Assembly: GCA_020633325.1 (NCBI GenBank)
Contig: JACKDX010000002.1
Coordinates: forward strand, 1 to 64,000
Origin: Myxococcales bacterium
Lineage (GTDB): Bacteria > Myxococcota_A > Polyangia > Polyangiales > GCA-016699535
Direction: 5' to 3'
DNA: 64,000 bases
This document shows positions 35,228-43,332 of the stretch, piece by piece. The notes beneath the pieces were generated by a model. It did no database searches. It saw only the letters and a list, made by a program, of their open reading frames with translations, and was not told the origin of the DNA. Made by a program: the position numbers and the translations under genes. The stretch's first letter is position 1; the number at the start of each line of letters is the position of its first letter.

Positions 35228-35674
35228 TTAAAGGTGGCTCGATCGCTGCCAGAGGCATGCATACTGCAGGATCATGTACCCTGCGCGAAGTAGCCTCCAA
35301 GTTCGCGAGTTACCGACAGAATCCCGCGGGGCCAGCGCACCTATCAAACAAAACCAGCGGCCTCTGGCCTGCGTAACGGACTCAAAAATTAGGAGGGCGG
35401 TTCGTAGTCTGAATCGCCGCATGCACATCGTATAGGCCGATTGGGCACTGGAAGGTACGAACCGAATGACGGAGTTGTAATAAGCCGTCCACTGCAAATC
35501 CACTTCGCGGCGCCACATTTGCTGATCCAGGCGCTCAATCGGCGTTAGCTCCGGGGGAATGTAGCGTTGTTTAGGTAGTCCAACCTGCGATGCGTATATT
35601 GGAGGTCCCCACGCCGTCGCAGGTTGCGGGCGAATAGAGCTCCAGAAGCCAGGGCCGTCGCCAATCGCGCTCAT
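35228..35674 (-). CDS. Hypothetical protein
   Basis: The frame encodes 148 residues and starts with an ATG that overlaps the stop of the preceding gene by 4 bp (ATGA), which supports translation. No domain, signal peptide or membrane segment is recognised, and the last 50 residues look unlike a folded domain, so the 3' end may be out of frame. Confidence 0.45.
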   Translation of the reverse strand: MSAIGDGPGFWSSIRPQPATAWGPPIYASQVGLPKQRYIPPELTPIERLDQQMWRREVDLQWTAYYNSVIRFVPSSAQSAYTMCMRRFRLRTALLIFESVTQARGRWFCLIGALAPRDSVGNSRTWRLLRAGYMILQYACLWQRSSHL

Positions 35675-36483
35675 GTTGCTACCACCGTGCCATCAGCGAG
35701 CGTTGTGATTCCGATTTCTTCCTCCGAGACCATCCCCGCGATGTAATCACAGCGGCCAAATTCTCGGCTGCGCTGCGTCATATCGCTTAGCATAGTTCGA
35801 AGCTTGTCTTGGCTCATGGGCTCGCGCACCACATAGCGGCTGTTGGTCGACAAGTTCAGTCGCGCCTCGAGATCCACGCCAAAATCAATGCACTTTGCGG
35901 CGACAAAAACGCCATTGTCAAGGCCATCGAGCATGGGAACATACGGATGAGCATCCGGATAAATCAGGAACTCGTCGATGCCTGCCACCGAGATGGGGAC
36001 GGTCGCTTCTTTGTTCACGGTTGTTCCTTGCCTTAATAGCCGGCCGCTCGTCCGATCAATCGTGAATGTAGGACAGTCGTGGGCCGGAAAATCTACATAC
36101 TCAGTCTCCGACACTTTGCGAACCTCTTCAATGTCGGCCATCTCAACGAATGAAGGCGGATTCCATCCGACCATCGCCCATCCTTGTCCCGTACGATCCA
36201 CAATCTGCAGCAAGATGCGGATGTAGGGGCTTTGGGCTGAGTCCCAGGGAATCGGCTGGATGACGGCACCCTGAGGGTCGCGCACGATCGCGCCACGCTC
36301 GCCATCGAGGACATGCAGTTTGGCACCTTCGCGCAGCCTCGCTTCCACGGACGCCGGCGCACCCTGGGCATGCCACTGATCCCCCAGAGGCGTATGAGCA
36401 TTACAACTCGGGCCGATCAGAACGATCCATGGGTTGCTATACGGACGGTGCGCACGGCACACGGTGTAGCAGCGCCGCGCCAT
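35671..36483 (-). CDS. Hypothetical protein
   Basis: The product has about 270 residues from the ATG at 36483; a TTG at 36489 would add two. No known family is recognised. There is no clear signal peptide, although the N-terminal part (WIVLIGPSCNAHTPLG) is moderately hydrophobic. The C-terminal part has a repeated beta-strand pattern. It overlaps the downstream hypothetical gene by 4 bp and is divergent from the lipoprotein gene at 36596. Confidence 0.5.
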   Translation of the reverse strand: MARRCYTVCRAHRPYSNPWIVLIGPSCNAHTPLGDQWHAQGAPASVEARLREGAKLHVLDGERGAIVRDPQGAVIQPIPWDSAQSPYIRILLQIVDRTGQGWAMVGWNPPSFVEMADIEEVRKVSETEYVDFPAHDCPTFTIDRTSGRLLRQGTTVNKEATVPISVAGIDEFLIYPDAHPYVPMLDGLDNGVFVAAKCIDFGVDLEARLNLSTNSRYVVREPMSQDKLRTMLSDMTQRSREFGRCDYIAGMVSEEEIGITTLADGTVVAT

Positions 36484-36595
36484 GCGCAACCTGGGGCTTT
36501 CTTAGAGGTAATTTTCTTAGATCCCCCGGATGCCTGTGACATTCCTAAATCTTTCTTACGCACGACATCCGCAGGATTTGCGGTGGCGCGGCATT

Positions 36596-37513
36596 ATGCT
36601 AAATTTACGGATGCTAAAGCTGCATCATGCTTGCGCTTCTGCCGGAATTGTGGCGATTCTGGGAAGTGGCTGCACCTCCCTCCAAAGCGCAGCGGTTGTT
36701 GAAGATGCCAAGGGCGGCATTTCAGTCGAGCCAGCATTGCAGGTGGGAAACTGGCCGCCCTATCTCCAGATCCGCGCGGTAGTGCCAGTCATGGACACGC
36801 TGTGCGACAAGACCGTCCAGGTTTATGCCACTCTCAAGCATCTGCAGTGCGAGGATAGAAACCTTCCCGGTATTAAAGATTGGACGGTCTCCTTGACCCC
36901 GGGCTACAGTGAAGAGGCCGTTCCATTGGTTCTCGATCCGCTTCACATGGACGACCACATCGAATGCCAAATCTCTCGTGTGTCGCCCCCTTGGTACACG
37001 CCGGATGCGAACGCAACCGCCGGCACGTACACCCTAGCGGCTCAAGGGGTCACCGGCTTGGGGACCTTGAGATTCAGCGCATTCAAGTCCGATAAAGAGC
37101 TCACCTTGAGTTATTTGAAAGACAACACCGGGCGCATCGAAGTCGATGTGAGGGGGCTTTTTGCACCTCCCCAAACCGAAGCATTTAAAGACCACATCAC
37201 CACCAGGAGGCTTGATGCGCGTTTGCGCATTGCCGAGGGATTGAAAACCACGTGGGTCGCCCTTCATCTTGAACCCACCAAAGCCGCAGAACCTACTCCA
37301 TCGCCAATTTTGGCAGATCCCATCACGCGGTTTTCGGCCGAGGTCCTCAGGGGAGGGACGCCGCTTGGCGTCGAGATCACCGCAAGCTATGAGACAAACG
37401 CAGTGCAGGCAACTGAGGATCGAGACGGCGAGCGTACACCGCTCTATTCGGTAAATGTGATACGTTACATCGCTCGGCCATTTGACAATGCCAAAGTAAG
37501 TTGTAACGAATAA
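36596..37513 (+). CDS. Putative lipoprotein of unknown function
   Basis: From the ATG at 36596 (305 residues; ATG 36611 is an alternative) a lipoprotein signal ends in ILGSGC. The mature part is rich in beta-strand patterns with a few spaced cysteines (CDKTVQVYATL, HLQCEDR, ECQIS), compatible with an Ig-like secreted domain. No family is recognised. An open frame extends to 36530 but those residues do not improve the signal peptide. Confidence 0.6.
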   Translation: MLNLRMLKLHHACASAGIVAILGSGCTSLQSAAVVEDAKGGISVEPALQVGNWPPYLQIRAVVPVMDTLCDKTVQVYATLKHLQCEDRNLPGIKDWTVSLTPGYSEEAVPLVLDPLHMDDHIECQISRVSPPWYTPDANATAGTYTLAAQGVTGLGTLRFSAFKSDKELTLSYLKDNTGRIEVDVRGLFAPPQTEAFKDHITTRRLDARLRIAEGLKTTWVALHLEPTKAAEPTPSPILADPITRFSAEVLRGGTPLGVEITASYETNAVQATEDRDGERTPLYSVNVIRYIARPFDNAKVSCNE

Positions 37514-37594
37514 GTCTCGGCTTGTTTGGAGCGTGATGCACAGGCTCAAAAAAAGTTCACAATAGTTGATGTGATTTAGAGGCAGGGAGAAGAC

Positions 37595-37873
37595 ATGCTT
37601 AAAGTATTATACGTGTTGCTGTTGGTGTCAGGGATGGCTGCGTGCGACGACAGCCCAGAACATGACCATCAGCATGACGCTGACACTGGCCACGATATCC
37701 ACGACGAAAACCTGGTTGACGTGGACAACGATGCAGAGAGCCGTCGGTTTTGCACACTCACTCAACAGACTGCATGTAAGAACTACTTGGGTGCGGGCGC
37801 GTTTTGCTGCGAATCTACCCGCAGTTGTTATGCGGGACCTTGCACTGGAGACTGCTGTCCTCTTACGGAATGA
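37595..37873 (+). CDS. Small Cys-rich lipoprotein with a His/Asp-rich linker
   Basis: A 92-residue lipoprotein (signal ending GMAAC) with a His/Asp-rich stretch (HDHQHDADTGHDIHD) that may bind metal, followed by nine cysteines in a compact C-terminal module with CC pairs. A GGGAG site precedes the ATG. The small knotted module recalls the Cys-rich lipoproteins abundant in Myxococcota. Its last 46 bp overlap the 3' end of lhr on the other strand. Confidence 0.65.
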   Translation: MLKVLYVLLLVSGMAACDDSPEHDHQHDADTGHDIHDENLVDVDNDAESRRFCTLTQQTACKNYLGAGAFCCESTRSCYAGPCTGDCCPLTE

Positions 37874-40800
37874 TCTCCCGGCCGAGAGACGCGAATAAGC
37901 GCGTTTTTTAAGGACCACCGCATGCGTTCGGGCACATCTGCGAGCCAGGCGACTTCGCCGGCTTGAAGGGCAGCGATGGTGACGCCGTCTCTCAGGAGGA
38001 AGCGGTTTGGAAGCATGGTACTCAGGCGGGGCTGGTGATCGAGTATGCCGAGCAGGTTCAAGGGATCGGCAGCGCTCAGAGAGAGGTGAAGCCCCGAGGG
38101 GGCTTGCTTCTTTTGTTGGCGAATCATGGCCACCGCTTCTGGAAGTGCGTATTGTTCGCCTGCGAACCCAGACACAAAGCGGCCCTGACGGATCTCGCCC
38201 CGAGCCTCCAAACCGCGGTATACGTGAAGAAGCTCTCTCCAGGGCGGCAACTTATTCTCGCGCTCTATGATCGCTCGAAACACCACGCCGTAGCGTCGCA
38301 ATAATGTGCGAGCCTTCGTTTCGATGGATGCCTCTGGTCCATCGGAGCCGGTTGGCGATAGAACAAACCAGCGCCCCGCGCGCTCCATACGTTGCTCAAA
38401 CGAGGCACGCTGAAAGCGGGATCGACGAGCGGGTTCAGTGCTACGCGGACGTTGGGGCGAAAGTAGCGCCCGCAGCCCAGCAAAACTGTCAGCGCTGATC
38501 AAAGCCGCGGACACAAGTTCCGCCAGGGCGTTTTGCAGCTGAACGCCCAGCAAACCCGTTCCAAGGGCGAGATCGGCAAAGTAGCTCGCCCCATGATTTC
38601 GTAGCTGCTCGAGCACCTTTTGGGCCGTGCTAGAGAGCGCGCCATGGGATGCGTCTCTCGTAAACCAATGCCCGAGCGCCGAACGACGCGCGATGATTAG
38701 CGGCGTGGATTTGATGGGCCCCCCAGCGTGTGAACTTCGTGCGATGTCGGTTTGGGGTCGCGCAGTCGCAATCCGCGCCCAGCTGATCCGCCCGAGTAAG
38801 CAGAGCGTATCCAGCCAGTCGGGATCATATTTGGCCATCCGAGCGGGAAAAATGTACTGCTCCCACGCAGCAGCCGGAGCCACATAGCCCTCAAGCTGTT
38901 CGATTAACGCTGCCAGCCCCTCCATGCCTTCCATGCGCGTGTTCGGGGCGGCATGTTGCCAATGCGTCAGAAAGTCCAAAAATGCCACCCGGCTAACGGG
39001 CTCGATCTCTTGCCGCAGGCGCTCAAGCGTGCCGTGATGGATACGGGCCAAGAGCCTGCGTTCGCACCATTCCTCACCGTGCGAAGATCCCGTGAACTGT
39101 CCCCGCATGACAAAGCCTTCAGATTCGAGTGCCACGAGTGCTGCGCGCACCAGTGTTTCAGCGAGTCCAGAGGACGCGCTAAGATCGTGAACGGTGGTGG
39201 GCCCGGAAATCTCGAGCCGGCTTCTTAAGAGTTCCCGAGCGGCTTCATCGGCGCTGAATTCCTGTGGGTTCTCTAACGCGATCAGGGGCGGATGCATGGT
39301 GGATGATGGGGCTAGCGCTCGCCACTCGGTCGCGCGCTCGATGGCAATCCAAAGACGATTCTGGGCATGATGGAGCACCGCCACACGTCCCTGTCGCGCA
39401 AGATCCTCGAAAAATTTCAGATAATCTTGGCCTTCTTGGGGCGTCCAATAACCCGAGAGCACCAAGGCGTCATGTAGCTCCTCGCTGTTTCGTGGTTTTG
39501 GCCATGCCTGTTCTTTGACCCTTGAGATCGCCGAAGTGTCCAGGGCGCCAATCGCCGATGCGTCCTTTGCACTGAGCCAACGGCGTGCATTGACCGCACG
39601 CGTCCGCCGCTCCTCGAGAGGGGCATCATCCAAGAACGCATACGGCCTGGCTCCCAAAATCTCAAGGGCGAGAGGGGAGGGCTCGGTGAGATCCTTTGCC
39701 ATGCATTGAATATCACCGGATGCCATCCGGGTAAGTATATCGAGCAGTCCATCAACGTCCATGGCCTCGGTGAGACAGTCGTGAATCGTTTGCTGAACCA
39801 AAGGGTGATCTGGAATCTCCCGGTTCCCTTGGATATTTTCCAGGCACGCGAGTTGATCAGGAAAGCATACCGCAATGAGATCCTCAGCCATCATGCGTTG
39901 CAGCGCGGGTGGTGTTTTCTTGCCGCCGCGAAAGCGAGGCACTGCCAATGCGCGGCAGCTGTTCCACCGCCAGCGGGTTCCAAACATGGGGGCATCTAAG
40001 AGCGCCTGGGTAAGCACTTCTTTTGCGGTGTTGGGATGAAGAAATCCAAAGACATCATCCAAGGGAAAGCTATGGGTGGGACCTAAGGACAAAATAATCG
40101 CGTCGTCTGTAGCAGCGGCCTGAAGTTCAAAATTAAACGATTTGCAAAACCGTTTTCGCAGTGCCAGGCCCCAAGCGCGATTGATGCGATCTCCGAAAGG
40201 AGCATGAAGAACGACATGTTGATTGCCTCCTTCATCAAAGAAACGTTCCGCCACCACGGATTTCTGAGTTGGAAGAAGGCCAAGTACGGCCCGGGCGCAT
40301 GCTAGATAATCACTGAGTTGTCGAGCAGCTGCTCTGTCTATTCCCACTTCTTGCTCGAGCCAAGCGACCGCGGCAGCAGTATCGGTTGCATCGCGGCCGA
40401 GGCGGGATTGTATTTCTGCCCGCAATCGGGAGACGGCATAAGAAAGCTCCCGACTTCGACCCCTAGCCTCTCCAAACCAAAAGGGCATGTTTGGTGGCTT
40501 GCCTTGCGCGTCCTTGACCCGTAATTTGTTGGATTCAACACGCGTGATCTGCCAGGAAGTGTTGCCAAGCTGAAAAATATTGCCGGGCAGGCTCTCGATG
40601 GCAAAATCTTCGTTGACCGTACCCACAATCATGTCTGACGGCTCAAGCACCACGTCATAGTCGGCGTTGTCGGGGATGGCTCCTCCCGAGGTCATTGCTA
40701 CCAGACGGCTACCACGCCGCGGCCGAAGGACCCGGTTGACGGCGTCATGATGTAGGTGGGCGCCCCTGCGCCCGCGCTGAGTGCTGAACCCACTGCCGAG

Positions 40801-42153
40801 CATACGGACGACATCATCAAACGTCTTACGGCCAAGATCGTGATATGGATAGCTCCGCGTGATCGTCTCAAATAGCTCGTCTTCCTGCCACTCTTGATTT
40901 GCCACCATGGCGACGAGCTGTTGCGCGAGAATATCCAGTGGGCTGCGTGGAATCTGGACCGCATCCAGTTCTTCTCGCCGGACCGCATCGAGCAGCGCGG
41001 TACACTCTAGGAGCTCGTCGCGGCTTAGCGGAAAAAGCCGGCCTTTGGGAATCCCCGTCAGTGAATGGCCTGAGCGCCCGACGCGCTGTAAGAATGCTGC
41101 AATCGAGCGCGGCGAGCCAATCTGGCACATCAGGTCCACTTCCCCAATGTCGATGCCAAGCTCCAGCGATGCAGTGGCGACCAACGCCTTGAGCTGACCG
41201 TCTTTCAGCCTTTGCTCTGCGCGCAAGCGTAGCTCTTTCGAAAGGCTGCCGTGGTGAGAGGTCACGTACGCTTCACCAAGTCGCTCACTCAGCGCCCGGC
41301 TGAGCCGCTCTGCCAAGCGCCGGGTGTTGACGAAGACCAGCGTCGTTCGGTGCTCGTTAATGAGTTCGGTGAGGCGCTCGTAAACCTCGGACCACACTTC
41401 GGCCGACATGACAGACTCGAGGGGTGATTTCGGGAGTTCAAGCGCCAAATCACGATTTCTGCTGTATCCGGCATCGATGATTTCGAACGGCCGCCCAGGG
41501 CCCGTTAAAAATTTGCCGACTTCTTCAAGGGGCTTTTGCGTAGCGGAAAGGCCAATGCGCACGGGCGCCACGGGGCAGAGCCCATGTAAACGCTCAAGCG
41601 AAACCGCCAAGTGGCTGCCGCGCTTATCCTGTAAGAGCGCATGAATCTCGTCCACGATGACCGTGCGGACTGTCCTGAGCAGGGCCGGGCCCTTTTGGCT
41701 TGTCAGCAGAATATAGAGAGACTCTGGGGTGGTGACGAGGATATGCGGGGGCGTCTTGAGCATCGCCTGGCGCATCGATGGCGGCGTATCGCCAGTGCGT
41801 ACCGCGGCGCGGATGGGTAAGGAGGGGTAGCCCATCTCGCGTAGTTTTGTTTCAATGCCTTGAAGCGGCACAAGCAGGTTGCGGCCGATGTCGTTGCTGA
41901 GCGCCTTGAGCGGAGAGATGTAAAGCACCGACGTAGCGTCCGGCAACGTCCCTTCCGTGCAGTACTGGCGGACCAAATCGTCGATGGACGCCAAAAAAGC
42001 GGCAAGCGTTTTCCCATGACCCGTGGGGGCGGCAATCAATGTGTGCGCGCCGGCTCGGATGGAGGGCCATCCCAGTGCCTGTGGTAGGGTGGGCTGACCG
42101 AGCGTCTCCTCGAACCAGCCGCGGACGGCGGGGTGAAACTCGGCTAGTCTCAT
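37828..42153 (-). CDS. lhr: Large helicase-related protein Lhr
   Basis: Lhr is a superfamily 2 3'-5' helicase involved in nucleic acid repair. The 1,441 residues match full-length Lhr: Walker A AAPTGHGKT (41-49), DEIH (168-171), motif III LSATQKPLE, motif V ATASLELGIDIGEVD and motif VI QRVGRSGHS. Winged-helix and Lhr-core domains follow, with a large C-terminal extension resembling the tetramer-forming part of E. coli Lhr. The start is ATG 42153. Near its 3' end the gene overlaps a convergent lipoprotein gene and carries that gene's terminator hairpin within its codons. Confidence 0.95.
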   Translation of the reverse strand: MRLAEFHPAVRGWFEETLGQPTLPQALGWPSIRAGAHTLIAAPTGHGKTLAAFLASIDDLVRQYCTEGTLPDATSVLYISPLKALSNDIGRNLLVPLQGIETKLREMGYPSLPIRAAVRTGDTPPSMRQAMLKTPPHILVTTPESLYILLTSQKGPALLRTVRTVIVDEIHALLQDKRGSHLAVSLERLHGLCPVAPVRIGLSATQKPLEEVGKFLTGPGRPFEIIDAGYSRNRDLALELPKSPLESVMSAEVWSEVYERLTELINEHRTTLVFVNTRRLAERLSRALSERLGEAYVTSHHGSLSKELRLRAEQRLKDGQLKALVATASLELGIDIGEVDLMCQIGSPRSIAAFLQRVGRSGHSLTGIPKGRLFPLSRDELLECTALLDAVRREELDAVQIPRSPLDILAQQLVAMVANQEWQEDELFETITRSYPYHDLGRKTFDDVVRMLGSGFSTQRGRRGAHLHHDAVNRVLRPRRGSRLVAMTSGGAIPDNADYDVVLEPSDMIVGTVNEDFAIESLPGNIFQLGNTSWQITRVESNKLRVKDAQGKPPNMPFWFGEARGRSRELSYAVSRLRAEIQSRLGRDATDTAAAVAWLEQEVGIDRAAARQLSDYLACARAVLGLLPTQKSVVAERFFDEGGNQHVVLHAPFGDRINRAWGLALRKRFCKSFNFELQAAATDDAIILSLGPTHSFPLDDVFGFLHPNTAKEVLTQALLDAPMFGTRWRWNSCRALAVPRFRGGKKTPPALQRMMAEDLIAVCFPDQLACLENIQGNREIPDHPLVQQTIHDCLTEAMDVDGLLDILTRMASGDIQCMAKDLTEPSPLALEILGARPYAFLDDAPLEERRTRAVNARRWLSAKDASAIGALDTSAISRVKEQAWPKPRNSEELHDALVLSGYWTPQEGQDYLKFFEDLARQGRVAVLHHAQNRLWIAIERATEWRALAPSSTMHPPLIALENPQEFSADEAARELLRSRLEISGPTTVHDLSASSGLAETLVRAALVALESEGFVMRGQFTGSSHGEEWCERRLLARIHHGTLERLRQEIEPVSRVAFLDFLTHWQHAAPNTRMEGMEGLAALIEQLEGYVAPAAAWEQYIFPARMAKYDPDWLDTLCLLGRISWARIATARPQTDIARSSHAGGPIKSTPLIIARRSALGHWFTRDASHGALSSTAQKVLEQLRNHGASYFADLALGTGLLGVQLQNALAELVSAALISADSFAGLRALLSPQRPRSTEPARRSRFQRASFEQRMERAGRWFVLSPTGSDGPEASIETKARTLLRRYGVVFRAIIERENKLPPWRELLHVYRGLEARGEIRQGRFVSGFAGEQYALPEAVAMIRQQKKQAPSGLHLSLSAADPLNLLGILDHQPRLSTMLPNRFLLRDGVTIAALQAGEVAWLADVPERMRWSLKNALIRVSRPGDHSVRGQQSPVQGPA
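37889..37909 (+). terminator. Terminator of the small lipoprotein gene
   Basis: ACGCG (37889-37893) pairs with CGCGT (37900-37904) across 6 nt and runs into TTTTTT (37904-37909), 16 bp after the stop of the rightward lipoprotein gene. The site lies inside the 3' coding part of lhr. Confidence 0.6.
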
Positions 42154-42211
42154 GCCGATGGCCTAGCAACAATCGGAGGCCTGTACAACTGAGCAGCCCG
42201 CCAGACCAAAA

Positions 42212-43147
42212 CTAAAACAGGTAATATACGAAAACCCCGATAGGGACCGTATATGCGTCGGTCCCGGATTCATATCCGGTCGTAGCGAAAAACGGGAAAT
42301 CGATTTGAATGGCCGCGCCCAGCCGGGAGGAATGAAAACGCATGAATTCCATCCCCAGCTCAAGTTGGGCCCCAAGTCCCCCCCCATTGCTATCGTGGGA
42401 GGAGTCGAGTGCGTACAATCCGAGGCTAGTCCCTAAAAAGGGGGACAAATCATTGTCGAGGAAGAAGTATCGCCCGCCCAAGTTGAGGTTGGCTACCACC
42501 AACTCTCCCCCGAGAATGCGCGCGGTTCCCCCGATAGCCCAATGCGGATTTTGATGCTGTAAAATAATCTCCACCCCGTAACCTTCGCTAAAGCCGGGAG
42601 CGCCGATTCCGACCGCGGCGCCCAACCCCAATCCAAAGAAAAACTCGGACTGAATGCGCTGGGGCTGTGTTGTCTCGACGCTCAGCAGATTTTCCCCGGT
42701 GCGCGTCTCTTGGATAGGTTCGTGATGGACAAGCGCGCGAACCACACGCGGAGCGCCAAGGCGGGCTTCTTCAATACGTGAAAGCTCAAGGGTGCGAGAG
42801 GTACGTAACGTTCCCCGCGGGGACTCATGGCTGAGCGACAAGATGATTGAAGAGCCCAGCCTACGGAGCTCCACCACGTACAGTTCAGAGGCCTCTACCG
42901 TTTCAAAGTAAGGGCCCTCTACCGAAACACCCGCGCTCCTGAGCTGCGCGCATATCAATGCCGTGACAGTTTCGGCATCGGGTTGCTCGATGCCATTATG
43001 CGTTCCGAGCAAGCAGGCTTTTTTCTGGATATGAGGGGCGGGCGACGGGGGCTGTTGTGCGTGCGCCAATGACCCGGAACCTGCCACTGCCAAGGCGGCC
43101 AGCACCAAAATCGCCAGCGTCAAACGGTATGAACGAGGAAAATCCAT
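42212..43147 (-). CDS. Predicted outer membrane beta-barrel protein
   Basis: The ATG at 43147 gives 311 residues with a signal peptide ending near AHAQ. The N-terminal 110 residues form an alpha/beta module with two cysteines; the C-terminal 160 are glycine-rich amphipathic strands (FFFGLGLGAAVGIG, ATTGYESG) ending YTVPIGVFVYYLF. A terminal Phe is typical of porins assembled by BAM. The layout (small N-terminal domain plus barrel) recurs in Myxococcota. Function unknown. Confidence 0.65.
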   Translation of the reverse strand: MDFPRSYRLTLAILVLAALAVAGSGSLAHAQQPPSPAPHIQKKACLLGTHNGIEQPDAETVTALICAQLRSAGVSVEGPYFETVEASELYVVELRRLGSSIILSLSHESPRGTLRTSRTLELSRIEEARLGAPRVVRALVHHEPIQETRTGENLLSVETTQPQRIQSEFFFGLGLGAAVGIGAPGFSEGYGVEIILQHQNPHWAIGGTARILGGELVVANLNLGGRYFFLDNDLSPFLGTSLGLYALDSSHDSNGGGLGAQLELGMEFMRFHSSRLGAAIQIDFPFFATTGYESGTDAYTVPIGVFVYYLF

Positions 43148-43332
43148 GCCATCCCATAAAGCAAGCGGCATGCCACCATCGGATGGCGCAAGTGAGCCAA
43201 TTTTCGGTCGGCAATCTTAAAAGTATGCGATATTTGCCACATGGCGCATCACAGTGAGGCAACAAAGATACGTTTCAGGCCGAGGAAATTACAGTAGGGA
43301 TGTAATTTGGCGAATGGCTCCCTCGTGAAATC

